Notes under the pieces: generated by a model | What the model saw: only the letters and a program-made list of their open reading frames with translations | Told to the model about the DNA's origin: nothing | Databases searched by the model: none | From: Bilabrum cf. latius | Lineage: Eukaryota; Bigyra: Bicosoecida; Bigyra; Bicosoecida | NCBI GenBank assembly: GCA_965178125.1 | Contig: OZ237741.1 | Coordinates: forward strand, 434,001 to 498,000 | Reading direction: 5' to 3' | Length of the DNA stretch: 64,000 nucleotides | Translations under genes and position numbers: made by a program | Shown: piece by piece, positions 1-13,406 of the stretch | How positions within the stretch are numbered: the first letter of the stretch is position 1 | How the letters are laid out: every line of letters starts with the position of its first letter

Positions 1-3000
1 TCTCGAACCCGGTCACCGAACCGCTTCTCAAGGAGCTCGTGCAGGGGTGCCATCCGTTCTGGGCGTACCTGGGCGTGCAACTGCAATGATGACTCGGCTA
101 CCTGCATCTGCTCTCGCAGCGCTAGCCTGAGGCAGCTCACCGCGTCGTCTTCTATGCGTTTGCCTGCTGCTACCAGGGCGTTCACGAGCTCCAGCTTGAA
201 TCGCATCGCGTCGCTTGCCTCGCTTGCTCGGCTTCTTGACAGCAGTGAAGAACCCATAGCGTAGTTTGGCACCCCGCCACTCTTGCGACGCATCACCACC
301 GCGCCACCAGTTGCGGCGGATGCCGTGCGTCCGCGGTCCACGCCCAGCGCTGTCTTCAAGGCCGACTGAATCGTCGACTCTCGGGTCAACTTCAACTCGA
401 TGAAAACCTCAGCAGCTCTACGGACATATGCTCTTGATATTTCAGGAAACATGGACTAGTAGGACTGCTGCAGCATGGCTGGAAACCTGCTCGCCCCGCC
501 TCCCACCCCTGCATCGATGACCCCTTGCAGCCGCATGGAGAGCGACTCTGCGGCTTCCTTGCCCTTGTTGGCCGCCTCTCTAGTCGCATCCTTCAGACGA
601 AGGGTGCCGGTGGACACCTGCTCAAGCGCGATATCCAGAGGCGTCAGGAGTTCCTCCTCCACGAGCAGGACAGGCGATCGCCGGCGGCAGCCAGGAAACG
701 GGTGCATGCTAGCCAAGTGCGTCCGCCGCGCCCACAGCACCAAGAGCTCTTGGGCACCGCGCACGTCTGCTGACAGCGACTACAAGAGCTACCCCTTGAT
801 CTTGGGCCTCAGCTTGAATGGACGATACACCGTAAACACTCGCGTGCCGCTAGAGATGGCACCATCACGTACTATCTGAGGCAGAAGCGACTCAGAATCT
901 GGCAGGAGCATGCGGGTAGGAAACATGTCAGGGTTGTATGCAGCTTCATCCGGCCCAGCTGCTTGCGACTGGTCGAAATCAGGGGCTACTGGTGACCCTG
1001 CACCATTCACGTCCTCTTCCTAGTCCTTCTCTATCTTGAGCTCGTCCAGTACACCCTGCGCGATGGCGGCCAACCGGCTGTAGCCAGGCACGCGTGCTCT
1101 CACCTCCATGCGAAACGCAGCGCTCGACTCCTCACGCACCTAAACTATGCCACCTGCAACCAGTCGCTGCGAAGCCTCCAGCAACTCGGCCTCGCTCGCC
1201 CGCTCCGCCGCGTTGTCGTCCATTGCCTCAAGAAGACCCTCAATCCTCCTCCGCACGTCAAGCTCTGCCGGCTCGGTCGACAGGAGCCCGTATGCCAGGT
1301 CACGCCTGGACGACCCGTACTTGCGCGAGCGAATAGACGCGTCACCCTCAGTGGATCCGCCCGATCCCTGGGCTGCCACGGCACCTCCAGCGAGGTGGTC
1401 CGTCCTCGACTCATCCGATGCTCCGATGCGTCCGAGCGCGGCCTGAAACGGTTCTTTCCAGCAGCCCGGCCACCTCTTCTGCAGCCTTTTCTCGAACTCA
1501 CCAATCCTCTCTTCCACAGACCCCTTAAGTATGAACACGCGGCCCTGCACCTGAGGAGGGTACTCATCCCCGCTGAACACGACGATGTAGTATTTGGCCT
1601 ACGCCCTGCGCCTGCCGTAGATCTGCTTGGTCAGGTCTGCCTGCTTGCGCAGCAGCGAGACGACCCTGGCCCCGCTTGGTTCCACTCTCTCATATCTCTC
1701 GCAGAGCGTCCTCGCGATTCCTCTAGCGTGCTCCCAGCACTGCGCCTGCTCCAACTTCGCAAGTGAGACCTAGAGCACAATCTCGAGCCGATCGCTCGCC
1801 GTCTGCTCCGGAAACAGGACGACGTACTAGCTCGTGTCTAGTCGCAGCAGCTGCCGCCTGGACTTTGAAGTCTCTTTCGCTGCCACGTTGATGAGTGCAG
1901 CAGGCAGCCTGTGCTTGGTCCACATTAATAGCTGCGGGATCTCAAACCAGTACCACGGCGGAGGTACCCCGGACACTGCATCGGCAAGCTCCATGAACCG
2001 GTGCACGTGGTGGTCCTCGGGCTCGGGCAGGCCAAGATTAGCCCAGGCCTTTGCCGCCCGGCTCCTCGGTGTCTCGTGAAGGTCTTCAGGACCGTCCTCA
2101 AGCTCATCTACAAGCGCTTGCTAGCAGATTGTGTCTTCGCCGTCTTCGCTCCCAGCCGCACCTCCCGTTGTGCCCCGTTTCGGTACACCCCCACCATTGT
2201 CAGGGTCGCCGCCCCCTCCTTCGCCGTCTTCTTCCTCTTGGATGGCGCCTGCTGCCTCCAATAGAGAGTCGCCCGGCCGTCCTGGCATTGAGCTTCGTGG
2301 CACTTGGCTGCCACTAGAGGTAGAGGCGAACGAATCGCCGCGCTTCGAACCGACTGCGTTGGAGTCCAAGATGGCCTCCATGGACAGCTAGAAGGCTTCA
2401 ATAATGGGATGCATCGGCAGTGAAGCATGCAGCGTGTGCGTGATGGCCTCCTCTATGGTGTTACCTGCCTGAGCGTGCACTTCCTCCAGAAAATGCACGT
2501 ACTTCGTGAAGATGTCCTCCCTGTGAGTGCGACGGAGGAATCCAACCAGGGTCAGCGCCGCTTCCGTCCTCTCGTTCTCGAAGTACACCGTCGAGGGGAA
2601 CGCTGCGAGGGAGTATAGCATGGCGTGCAGGGTACGAAGCTCAGCAAGGAACTCGTTCACGACGGGGTGAGCCAGCAACCCTTCGAAACCATCGTCCGTA
2701 CTCGCGTCCCATGCAGTCTCCTCCTTGTCAATAAGCATGCTGTCGAGCGCATTGGGCGCCTCTGGGCTCACACCACGGCCACCGGCTCCGGCAATTCCAC
2801 TCATGGTTCTGGGACTGCCGCTCAGCATGGACCCCGGCGACCTCGCGATACGACTTGCGAGCGCCATGCTCGTCCGCCTGCCGCTTGCGCTGGACCATAT
2901 GCTCTTCCTTGCCGCCCGCACCCCGCCTCCGCCATTGCTCGCCGCAGCAGCAGCGAACGTGGCAGCTGCCGCGATCGCATCTGTTCGCCCTGCCCCGCCG

Positions 3001-6000
3001 GCGGTACCGAATGCAGCACCTCTTCCACCAGCCGCAGCGCCGGCTCCCACATTGCCCCAGTCTCGCCACGCTTGCTGCGCTTGCTACCGCATGCTGGCTG
3101 GGGCAAGCATGGCAAATACCGGAGACATCATCGCAGAGTTGCTTCGTTTCCGAGCGGAGCGCGCTTGGCTATCTGGGGACCGGTCCTGCAGAGACGCGGC
3201 CGTGGCTCGCCTGGCCGCTTGCAAGGCAGTGTTCGCCTACTCGACTGCATCCTTGCTGAGCACGAGCGCAGGACCGCCCCGAACCACGATGTCGTCAATT
3301 GCGTCGATTGTGAGGCGACTGATGAGCTACAACTGCCCAGTCAGCTACAGTTCGCTCTGTACAGTTGACAAGTACATGAAGCGCGCAAATCGCGCCACGG
3401 AAGGCACGACTGAATGCCCAAGATCCAGCATCGCCGGGATTGTATCCGGAGCAAGCATTACCAGCACGGATGGGTGGGGCTCATGAAACAGCTTGGACTC
3501 CGGGGCCGGAATCATCGCACTAGGAAGCTGCATGTCGTCCAATTTACCCTGAATGGTTGCGCCTGACTGCTCCCGTTGGAAGGTAGGCCGGCTGGCCATC
3601 GACTAAACACTCTTGCGGACTGCCTGCTTGGCCGCAAGCCCGTAGTCGCTGACTTTGTCAGGGACACTGGGACCGAACAACAGGCGCAGGATCCTGCATA
3701 TGAGAGGGCGGCGGTCGCCCCCAGAATCCCGCAAAATCGCTACTTTGGCCTCGGACTGCGCCTCTGTCGTGTAGATCGGAGCCGTGAGCAGACATAAGCC
3801 GAGGTTGAAGATTCCACGCCACAGGGACACGGCCGCCGTGCCAATCGGTGGAAGGCCTGCCCCTGCAGCGTGTCTTGTGGGAGACATTGGTGACGGCAGG
3901 GCCGACTTGATTGCTCGCCGGACTGGCGACGATGGCGCGCCAATCGGCGATACTATGCCACGGCGAGTGCTGCTTGCATCACCCCCAGCTCCAGAGGCAA
4001 TGACAGACACACCCAGCGCGGCCAAGATGTTGCGAGGCGTGGCCCTGGCTCGATCTAGAGCAGCAACGCTTCTCGAAACCCAGTAGAGAACCCTCGCGCA
4101 GGTATCATGCGTAAGAATCTGCAGTCGGATCCAGCTGGCGGGAAAGGGAGGCAGAGCCAGAAGAGTGAGCGCAAGCCGCATGATGCGAAGCTCCAGCCGT
4201 AGCCGCCGGCCCGGGCTGGGGGCCACCGCCGCGCAAAACATGGGCCAGTTGTCGCTAGGAACGAGACACAGGGCACCGACAATGGCCGCGACACCCCGCC
4301 GGCACAGACTGACGGATGGGTCTGCCTGTGCCGCTTCGAACAGACCCAAAGCAGGCATGCCTTGAGCGTCTAGTCCACGCAAACGGTTGCTTGCGGTTGT
4401 ATGCGCTGGCATGGGTGGTGGTAGCCTGTGCTCCGGGGGGGTAGCAGGCACGTCTTGCTGCGACATGCTTTGCCTGGGGCTTCGCGCTGTCGGAGACGAC
4501 GAGGATTCCCCCGCGCCAGATGCGGCTGGCATGCCCATTTGCGGGCTAGAACCGGGGCTGCGCGCAGGAGATCCACGGGCAATGGCCAGTAATCTGTCGG
4601 GGTCTTCGATCCCGAGGAGACCCGCCGCACTTGAGGCATCTAGAAAAGCGTTCGGCACGATGCCAACGAGCGCATCTTCGCATTCCTGAATCCACTGAAA
4701 GGATTGCGCGGTGCTGTGTCCGACGGCCATGGAGCTTCTTCGCACGACCGTATCAAGCACACTTTTGCGACGATGAGATGCCTAGCCGGCAAACGGAATC
4801 GCACTCCCGCCAGCAGTTGATTGTTTTCTGGCTGAAGCCGTCGGGCCGATCTGTGGGCTGCTTGCAGCCGCAGAGAGCTCGGCGGGACTGGGAGTGGGTC
4901 CAGGCCACATCCACTCGTGCATTTCTGACGATACACCGTCCGTTGCTGACGCTGCAAATGCACTTGAAATACCTTCAGCATCAGCACCATCCATGCTTCC
5001 GTACTTGTTCCTGGACTGGCCAGAGCCGGCATCCAGCCCAGGCTGGCGATGCAGGGCAGAAGGTTGCACAATACCAGAGGACATCGCCGTTGGTCGAGTG
5101 TTCGTATTAGACGCAACGCAATTATAGCTTGCCGGCCGTTCTCCATCCTGTGATGACTTGCTGCTTCCAATGTCAGGATTGGCCTGGTCGCCAGTAGGCG
5201 CAACGCCAGTCAGGAGACCAGCAACTGCCGAAGCCAGCTCGGGAATCAGCATCGAGACTTCCCAAGCTAGCTGCACCGCAGCTGCGCTGCGACACTCTCG
5301 GATATCTGTCGGCCCGTGGAGCACAGACTGACGCAGCGTTGCGCTGGTGGCGCTGCTATCCCGTGCTCCACTGCCTGCGCGATGCCTTGAGGGCCGAGGG
5401 AACTTGGTTGCAATCACGCACGTCTGGGCGTATTGGATCAGCCTGGCTGCGGCATCCACGGCGAGCAATCGCTCCGCCGCTCGTCCATTCAGATGAAGCA
5501 GCAGTACCTTCACCAATGACTGCACAAGCAGCAGCTACAAAGGCCTCATTGGCTCCTTCCCGATCTAGGGCACTGGCTCGGTGAGCAGCCAGGAACTGCT
5601 CAGGCTCCGCACAAGATCGAGTCTAGCAGCCACGGACCCTGCGTCACTCAGCCACGCAATGTGCAGCGCGGTTCCGTCATCCACGACATCATCTAACCCA
5701 TCTGCAGCGCTGTCACCTTGCCTGAGCCACTCTGCTGAATCGAACCGCACCGGCCCCGCGCGGACGGCAGCAACCGCAATCGAGCGTAACTCGTCATCGC
5801 CAAGTAATGGCCTTGCAGAGACTAGGAATGGAAGCAGCTGGCGGTACACCAGCACCCTAAAGGTGGCAAAATAGGCCCGCCCAGGTTTCGACAAGATCCT
5901 GACGACCACCTTGGTACAGTCCCGTACTGCCTTCGTGGCTTCGGTGAAGTCATCGACCGCGCCAGGGGTAGTTGGTTGAGGCACTGCTGCCTTGCCGGAC

Positions 6001-9000
6001 TCACGAATGGCGTTCCTAATCTAGCCAGCCAGTTGGTTCTGCAGACAGCAAGCCACCGCAATTCGGGCCAAATTGGGCAGCACTTGCAGACACCTGCTTG
6101 CTGAGGATCGCCGATGCTCTACCTACCTCTGATCGACGCCTGCCTGCGTGTCGTCGTAGCCACTCCTGATTCCATTCGCTATAAGCCGTAGCAAGGGCAC
6201 ACCGGCAGTAGGTGCCCGCAAGAAATCGCGGACATACTCCTATATTGCGCACTCCAAATGCGCAGCCTGCATGGGGTCGCTGCCTGGGTCGTGCAACACA
6301 GCCACAAGGGCAGAGAAGGCGGCAGTCTACACAGCTCGAATATTCCTCGCGGGGTCCACATCAACCAGATCACTCGAGCGCTGAGATTGGGAAGAGCTGT
6401 CCACGGACAGCCCCAAGATCTCCAGGAGAGGGGTGACGATGAGCCGGAACGACTGCACCTTGGCCTCGGCTGGCATCCGCTTGGTGGCCTCAATTCCTCT
6501 CAGCAGAAGCTCGAGCCTGGCACTGCGCCAGTCGCGGAGCACCTGCAGGCACGATCGCGTGGTTTTGGAGGTGGACTGCAGGCACGTTCGAATCACGAAG
6601 TTGTCGCTCGCCCTCCTCGCGAACCTCCACTCGGAGAGGGGGTAGGAGCGCATGCCCGTCGACGTCCTGCGCTGCGAGGGTCGCCTCCCAGAGCTGTCAA
6701 AGGCGCCGCTGGTCCGATCCCGCAGCTTGATGGGGTCACCGGGCCGGCGAGCCGCCGGTGATGCGTTCTCTTGAGTGCCGTACAGAGGCACCTCTGCTGT
6801 GGTGCACGGTCCGATGCTGCCGGAGTACATGTCTGCCCTCGGGTACCCCAGCCTCGTCAGGCTGTCTGCGAGTGGCTTGGCTGCCTCTTTTGGCTGGTTG
6901 GATAGATAGCACTAAGGCTCGTAGCACAGTACATCGTGAGAGCCGTCTTGCACCACGACCCCGCGCGAGTCGGTCAATCGCAGCATTCCAAAGGAGAAGC
7001 ACTGGCACCGACTTTCCGCGCTGAAGGCATGCCAGAACGAAAACTCGAGGTGCGCGTCCTCCAGCAAGTGCAATTGGGTGTCATCGAGGGTCACGCACAC
7101 CTACTCCCCGATCAATGGGCTATTGCAGTGGTAGTACACAGTCGACCGGTACTCATCGGCGGTATACGATTCATTGCCCAGCAATTCGGCAGCTGGTGCC
7201 AGGCTGAAGTTTCCCTATGATGTGACTACAGACATGCCCAGCCTGTGCTCTTGCAAATGCCCGCTGGGTCCAAACGCAGCCGTGGGATCCCCGATCGATG
7301 ACGGACCGTTCGTTCCTCTAGAGACTGCGGTCACCCCAGCGCTCCCCGAGGCGAGCAGTCTAACGCGCACCTGCACATTTCTCGGGTTCCGATGATTACC
7401 CTGGCCAAACGTGCCGCGCACAAGTGTGATGAACAGCCGAGTGCGCGACTGCGTGTGCTCCCTGTGAGCAGATTGGTCGCTTGGATCCCAGCTTGGTGCC
7501 TTGGATGCAGCACTGGACGGTGCATCTGAGGCTGGCAATGGCACCGGTTTGGCCCACGCAGGCTCAAAGCCAGCCATAGCTGCGGCCCTGTCTAATTTTT
7601 CTGCCTCGCGAAACAGCGAGCCTCCGGCCTGCTTCGTGGACCGGGCCATCCTCGCAAGGTCCTCGCTCCCGCGGCTCTCCAGCAGGCATGCACGAAGCCC
7701 CGCGATGCTTGGCAAAAGCTGTGCCAGTGGCTTGCTGACTCCTGCCACGCCCGACGAGCACCACAGGGCAAGCCTGCCAAGGCCGTTCTAGATCTCCTGC
7801 TCCGTCCCGCCAGCAGCTGCCCCAAGAGCGCTTGCGCTGGATTTGTCTGTCTGCGGTGCAGTATTTGCTAGGCCAGACAAGAGAGCGTGGACTAGGCGCC
7901 TGCCGGCCTCTGCGCCCAGCCCGCGAATCTCTGCCTGCGCTTCTGCGGACATGCCAGCAGACGCAGTACCAAGTTCAGACGAAGCTTCAACCGATAGGCT
8001 CTGTTTGGAGCAGCGTTCTCGCAGCCTGGCAGCCCGTTCGGCAGCGTCGAGCGACCCGTCGATTTGCCGGTCCGGAGCGACATCGCCCCACACGTTTGGG
8101 AACGCCGCGTTTCCCATGAGCACATGCGGCGCCAAGAGTGATGCGTAGTGCCGTCCGCACACGAGCGACTGAGCAGACTGCAAGGCGAAAGCCCGGAACA
8201 TGATGCCAAGGCCCATCACGCGGGGCACTCGCTCCAAGGGGTTTCGCGCAGCAGCCGAGGCGGCCGACCGCAAGCGGACGAACATAGCCCTCTGCGTTCC
8301 GATGAGACCCAGAGCTTTCGTCGCCGCAGACGACGCGAATCGCTTCTGAAGCTCATTGGTATACGCTGCAGGGATGTGCTGCACGATCTGCGCGACGGGC
8401 ATCGATTCGGCAATGGTCCCCATAGAAGCTGCCTCCTGTACCGTACTGCCTACCGCTTCGTGCAGGGCGGCGCGAGACCGGACATCCTTGTAAATCATGG
8501 ACATGATCGCAGCCGATGCAATCTGGCGATGGAGACCAAAGAACCTCTCGTCTCCGGCTGCTTTTGGTCGGAAGACCAGGATGGGTTCTGGAGAAAACGG
8601 GGTGCCATCTGTTGTCTGGCCGAGGACGGGCGACACCTGCTGCACGGCGCACCCGAGCGGTCTTCTATAGAGACCGGGTCCGGTGGCACACTCCTGCGCC
8701 AGCTGGGCGAGGTCCTGCTCTCCAATAGCTGCGGCTTCCGCCACCGATTTGGCTGTGATGCCGCTGTTGAGCGCCCCGGTGCTCCCACCCTGACCGCATT
8801 GATGACGAGAAAGCACCGGCCAGAAGACACCAGCGCAGATGGGACGTCCGCGAAGAGCACCTGCATGGGACGACGAGATACCGCGGACACGCGGGCCGTG
8901 TCGCCCCCTCCACCTTGACTGCTTGGGCCTGAGACAGCGTCCCTCGACTCCCACCCGGGAATGCTCGCTCTCCCCTGCGTGTCCACGGAGATCGAGACCT

Positions 9001-10387
9001 CCTCGGACACGTGAGCACCCGTGCCCACGTCCCAAAGCGAGCAGTACAGCTCCACAGGATCCAGCACCTTCGCTTGCGAAGCGCTGTTCCCCTCGTTGTC
9101 CGTCTCGCCCTTCAGTATCGCCATCCGAATTCCGACCCAGTTCATCTCAAAGAGTAGCTGAATCCTGCGGCCCGTCGCATCCAGTGCCTCCTTGCCGGTC
9201 CCAGGCCCCGACCCGTACCCCTCAGACCCCGTGCCAAGCAACTTGCTGGCCTCTTTTTCGGCCAGCGCGTCCGCGCCCCTCGCCAAACGCACCCCCACCC
9301 TTGCCAGCCTCTCGGCCAGCTCGCTCAGTGGCCTCTACCGGGTGGGCAGCTCTCCAGCCGCTGTGGCTTCCGACGAGTTGCTAGCCCCAGCCACCATCGC
9401 CCCGAGCTGGCCTCCCGCTCCGATGCACGCAATGCCCGGAAAACTCTCGCGGGGAGGCAGGTGTCCCCTCGCAAATGAGCTGGCTGAGATCGGCGTCACG
9501 CAAGCACCGGCAGATTGCCCTCCGGCCCCTCCCTCCCGCCCAGCGAGCCCTGGCAGCTACCACAGGCTGGCAGCGGCGGCGTCCTGCATCTGCAGAGCGG
9601 CAGAGGCCGGGTCCCATCCCAACGCGGCGGATGACACCGCATCTTTGCCCATCAGGGTGCGCTGTGCCTCTAGTCTCGCAGAAGCCGCCACAGTCACCGG
9701 TCTCCGCAGCCTGTCTTCGCTGTCTTCGTACAGCCCGAACAGGCGGACAGCTTCCGTGTCTTGCTCTGTGGCGGGCTGGTCATCTACTGTTCGGGGCGTG
9801 ATCGCGCCAACAATTCGCTGTGACGATGCCTCGATCGTGCGGAGGATGCTGTCACGGGCGCGTGCAGCCTCCGAGGCAGTCGGCCGCCGTGCACCCGTTG
9901 GAGCAGTTGTGGGATCTGATGGATGCTGTGCGGCGGAAACCCGGGTACATTTGATGCCAATGGTATCATTGTAGCTCTCTAGCACGCGGCAGCAATCCCG
10001 TAGCTGGCCCATTGCAGACGCAAGCACTCGGTACCGCTGCCGATCACCAACCGCCAGGCTCTATCTCTGCATTCCTCTCCATCGATGAAGGCATCGCTTG
10101 GCTCTCTATAAAATAGAAGTATCCGCTAATTTGGGACGTTGACGTTGCAAAATGCTCTGCCTCGTCCCAAGCGATTTACGGCCGTTCAACTTGTGGGCAG
10201 GCGGTAGTTCAGCTTCGCCCGCACTTGGCCCTCCCGCGATTGTTGCGGCGTTAGTGCGCTCCTTCGCTGCCTTGGATAGACTTGATTTGCTAAACTATTC
10301 GACGAACGCTGACGGAAACGTCCCTAGTTGTGACGGATTGGATTCCAAAAATCCTTTACTCCACCCTTTGCTTTCGCTCTGAGCCAT
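1..10387 (-). CDS. Giant DOCK-family guanine nucleotide exchange factor (partial, C-terminus off the left edge)
   Basis: DOCK proteins activate Rac/Cdc42-type GTPases through a DHR-2 domain and bind membrane lipid through a C2-like DHR-1 domain. The reading runs from ATG at 10387-10385 to 8789, skips an inferred 74-nt GT-AG intron (8715-8788), then stays in one frame to base 1 with no TGA or TAA, only TAG. The segment near 9080-8790 has the DOCK region before DHR-1, with RCFLVINAVR resembling the DOCK FLVIK strand. DHR-1 is clear around residues 960-1140: TLVRGTFGQG, then EYRSTVYYH, then HLEFSFWH and DGSHDVLCYE. DHR-2 covers roughly residues 2400-3290 (RVFILKGS strand, MRLQGVIDAG near 560). 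At 3,437 codons and still open it is far longer than the usual 1,800-2,200 residues because of low-complexity inserts. The frame change at 8715-8788 could instead be a sequencing indel. Family assignment is firm; the subfamily is not resolved. Confidence 0.85.
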
Positions 10388-11100
10388 CACAGTAACTAGC
10401 TAGCCGGCTCGCAAACGTAGTTGCCCTGGAGCAGTCGGCACAAAGTCATGAATTGCTGCGAGGAGCAAATGGGGCAGATAGATACGCCTCGTGCAATGTG
10501 TAGTACTCAACGAATGGATCTGCTCGATAAATACTACGACTGCTGGCGAGCCTTGCCTCACCCTAGGCGTCAAATTGTTCAATAGCAATCCAGTTGTTTG
10601 CGTGCGAGCCAGAGGAGCTCTGCATTTGCCTGAAAACAATGTGCAAAAATGTTGAGAGGCTCCTGTCCGGAGCTGAAAAGGGCAGAGCCTTTTGCTCGAG
10701 TCAAGAGACAAGTTCAGTCATTTGACGCGATCCAGGATAGTATCGAAACCGTTAGTGAAGGCGCAACTTCCACTAGCGAGGCGGTTGGGGTCTAGCGTCA
10801 ATGCTTGGATGCCTGCAGAGCCGGTCACTGGCATTGGAAAGCGACTCAAGGCACCCGGATCCGATCCGGATTAGAGGATTAGGACCTAGCCTGACCAGCG
10901 CAAACACGCACTGCAATCCCCATCTGGACATTGCACAGCACTGTACCCAAATCGAATAGGGGAGATCTACTAGATCTTCATGGTATCCGTGTGATAGTTG
11001 TTTCCCGTGCCCAACATCGCCGACGTACCACCGGCTGACGTGACGCTCGCGAACTGGCCGCCACCAGTTCCCTGCCCCCACTGGCAAGCTAGAGGCTACC
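10388..11100. other. Intergenic region between DOCK start and DRC3 end
   Basis: About 710 bases between the DOCK start and the TGA of DRC3, both on the minus strand. It is richer in A+T than the genes. The DOCK frame stays open upstream of the chosen ATG to about 10711 but has no further ATG, so an upstream exon is possible. A plus-strand reading at 10448-10642 (about 64 codons with one UAG) looks weakly protein-like but matches no family known to me. No RNA gene was seen. Confidence 0.4.
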
Positions 11101-13027
11101 TCAGCCGTTAGCATGACCAACGGTCCGAAGGGCTTCGCCCGCATCCGCGTAGGCGCGCTCGGCCCTGTACGCGCCCCGCTCCAAGCTCCTGCTCACATGC
11201 TCTTGCGCGGCCCGGATGCAGTGCTCCTCGAGGTCATGGATCTCGTGCAGCCTCTCCCTGTGCCTGCTCGTTTCCTCCTACCGAAAATTACTCGAAGCGG
11301 CAGCGCACCTTTCTTTCTCCATCGACATCGACTCGTCTTCCGCCTCGTTGATGCGGCTCACGTGCGCGTCCACGTGCGCCTTGAGCGCCTCGCCCAGCCT
11401 CTCGCCGCTCTCGAGCACCTCCCTGGCCTCGTCGGGCAAGTCATCGGCTGCGAGCACGTCGTCCTCGGTGACTCCATCAGGCAGGGAATCCAGCGAGGAC
11501 CCGGCGCCGCTCGCGGCCGGTCCTTCGGGATGGGGCGCCGCGCCATCAGTTCCGCTTGGGTGCAGGTACTCTTGGAGCCCGCGGAGCACCTGCTCGGAGG
11601 CGTCGAGGTAGTGCTTGTCGGCCGTTTCGAAGGCGCGGAAAAACTACTCGTGCTCGTGCAACTTGCTTTGCATAAGCTCGCCGATCGCTCCATCGAACGC
11701 GTCGTGAATAGCCCGCAGTTTCCCGTTCGTATCTACCTCAACCAGCTCAAGTTGTTTGCGCAGGGACTCGGCTGCCGGGTGTAGCTGCTGCTCCACGATC
11801 ATCTCTAGCGGTTGCGGAGACAAATCTGGAGAGCCTATAAATCCCGTCAAGCTATCTCGTGCATGATCAAGGGCCATTTCTTCTGCCTTGGACAGCACCT
11901 GCCTGAACACTGATTTCTGTGACAATCGATACGACCTCAATGCCTCGAGCGAAACAGCATCTGCTTCGCTCAGCACGATATCGGCCGCTCGATTGGCTTG
12001 CTGGATTTCTTGCTCAATCGCAGCAGCCTTGACCCTTCCGACTGAGACAAATTCTTGAGAGCACCGCATGAACGCTTCCTGCATGGCCTCCTTTGCCTGC
12101 CTGATGGACGGCAGCTTCAAAAAGGCGCTGAACTCTGTCCCTGCTTCGAACACGTCGTCCATCAACGTGACCGAGGCATGAAGAGCCTGGCACCGCAGCT
12201 CGTCAAGCAATTTTTTGTTAGAGGCGTGCCGTTGCCGGAGTTCCTCCGCTTCCTGGTCCGGTGCTTCAATCGCCTTGAGCTCTTCCAGTGGCACGCCCCC
12301 TTCCCTGGCCGCGTCCCGCTCTTCGTCAGACACGCCGACAAAATCCAAAAACTTGAGGCTTTTGATGAATGCTACTGCGTATGCTCTGTAGTCCTCTTTC
12401 TCAGATATGGGGCTCCCATCCAAGACGAGAGCGCGCAGCTTGCGCGAGTGCCTTAGTTTCAGCAACTCTGACATGTCCGATACTTCGTTGCATCCCAGGC
12501 TCAGGTAGTCCAATTTCGGGAGCTTCAGCAAGTCATCTGAAATGAGGCGTATTCTGTTCCCGTGCAAAACCAAATCAGTCAGTTCAGTGAGAGTGCCCAG
12601 GCCCTCGATCGTGGAGATAATGTTGAAGGACAGGTCAAGCTTCTGCAAATGTCTCATGTGCGCAAGGTTCTCAATCTTTGATATCCTGTTGTTGTCCAGC
12701 CTGAGGTCTACCACATTGGTAAGGCCGGTCAGGTTGGAGATTTCCTGTATATCTGTGGTGCTAAAGAGGACAGCAGCATGCCAACGGATACGAGTTGCAT
12801 GGGCAGGCCGCACCGGAGGCGAAGGGATCTCTCGTATGCCCAGCCCAGCATGCAGACTAGTACTCACTGTAGAATGACAAGCGAATCAGCTTTGCCAGAT
12901 TTGGAACGGTCGGCTTGTAGTGGGAATAGTCTTCTGAAGTGCTGGTTTGCTCGAGCTCTTCTTCATCTTGAATAGCTCTCAAAATCATCGCCTCGGTGAT
13001 CGGAGTCGAATCTCTGGGAAATGCCAT
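11101..13027 (-). CDS. DRC3: Dynein regulatory complex subunit 3 (LRRC48-like)
   Basis: A subunit of the nexin-dynein regulatory complex, which links axonemal doublets and controls dynein in motile flagella. Exon 1 is 13027-12868, exon 2 is 12752-11101, and the 115-nt intron has a GTGAGT donor. Splicing gives LSFYNIQEISNL, matching the DRC3 LDFRNILRIDNL register, so the junction is well supported. Leucine-rich repeats occupy about residues 50-175 (RLDNNRISKIENL, LDLSFNIISTIEGL). The LRR cap NPISEAEDY of human DRC3 appears as SPISEKEDYRAY. A long coiled coil follows, ending at TGA 11103-11101; the protein is about 603 residues, near the family length of 520. Two UAG codons lie in the coiled coil (11644-11646 and 11278-11280); the second falls where DRC3 homologues have a polar residue before DE. 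It is divergent from the ABC transporter gene with 379 bp between starts. Confidence 0.9.
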
Positions 13028-13406
13028 ATTTTAGAAGACTGGCAATGGTTAATCCACCTAAAGATCTCACTTAAAACTTCACTGTACGAGCCCAATCGCT
13101 CTCTGCGAGCCGAGCTCTGCCGCCGCGCGCTCATTCGTCACGGTTCCGTAAACTGCACTGCACTGCATGCTCCAGCCGGAATGAAAAGTCCGCAGATTGC
13201 ACAACCCAGTACACGCCACGCTTGCCGTCAATAAACCCGGTGAGGTGATAAATTCGCAGGTATATCATGGTAAAAACCCTCCTTACGTGAACTGATGTAC
13301 ATGCCTCGTCGATCGATGGTTATTTTGCTTTGTATTCTTGGACGCAGCTGACTTCGCGTGCTTGAAACCCAGGACTGGCTGCACAGGTAACCGATCGTTC
13401 GCGAGC
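13028..13406. promoter_or_regulatory. Divergent intergenic region, DRC3 / ABC transporter
   Basis: The 379 bases between two divergent start codons presumably hold both promoters. No clear TATA box or repeated operator was found. The ABC frame is open upstream to 13338 without an earlier ATG. Confidence 0.4.

Noticed and set aside
10773-11144. Minus-strand ORF of 123 codons downstream of and overlapping the DRC3 end
   Set aside because: It overlaps the DRC3 terminus in another frame and has no recognisable motif.
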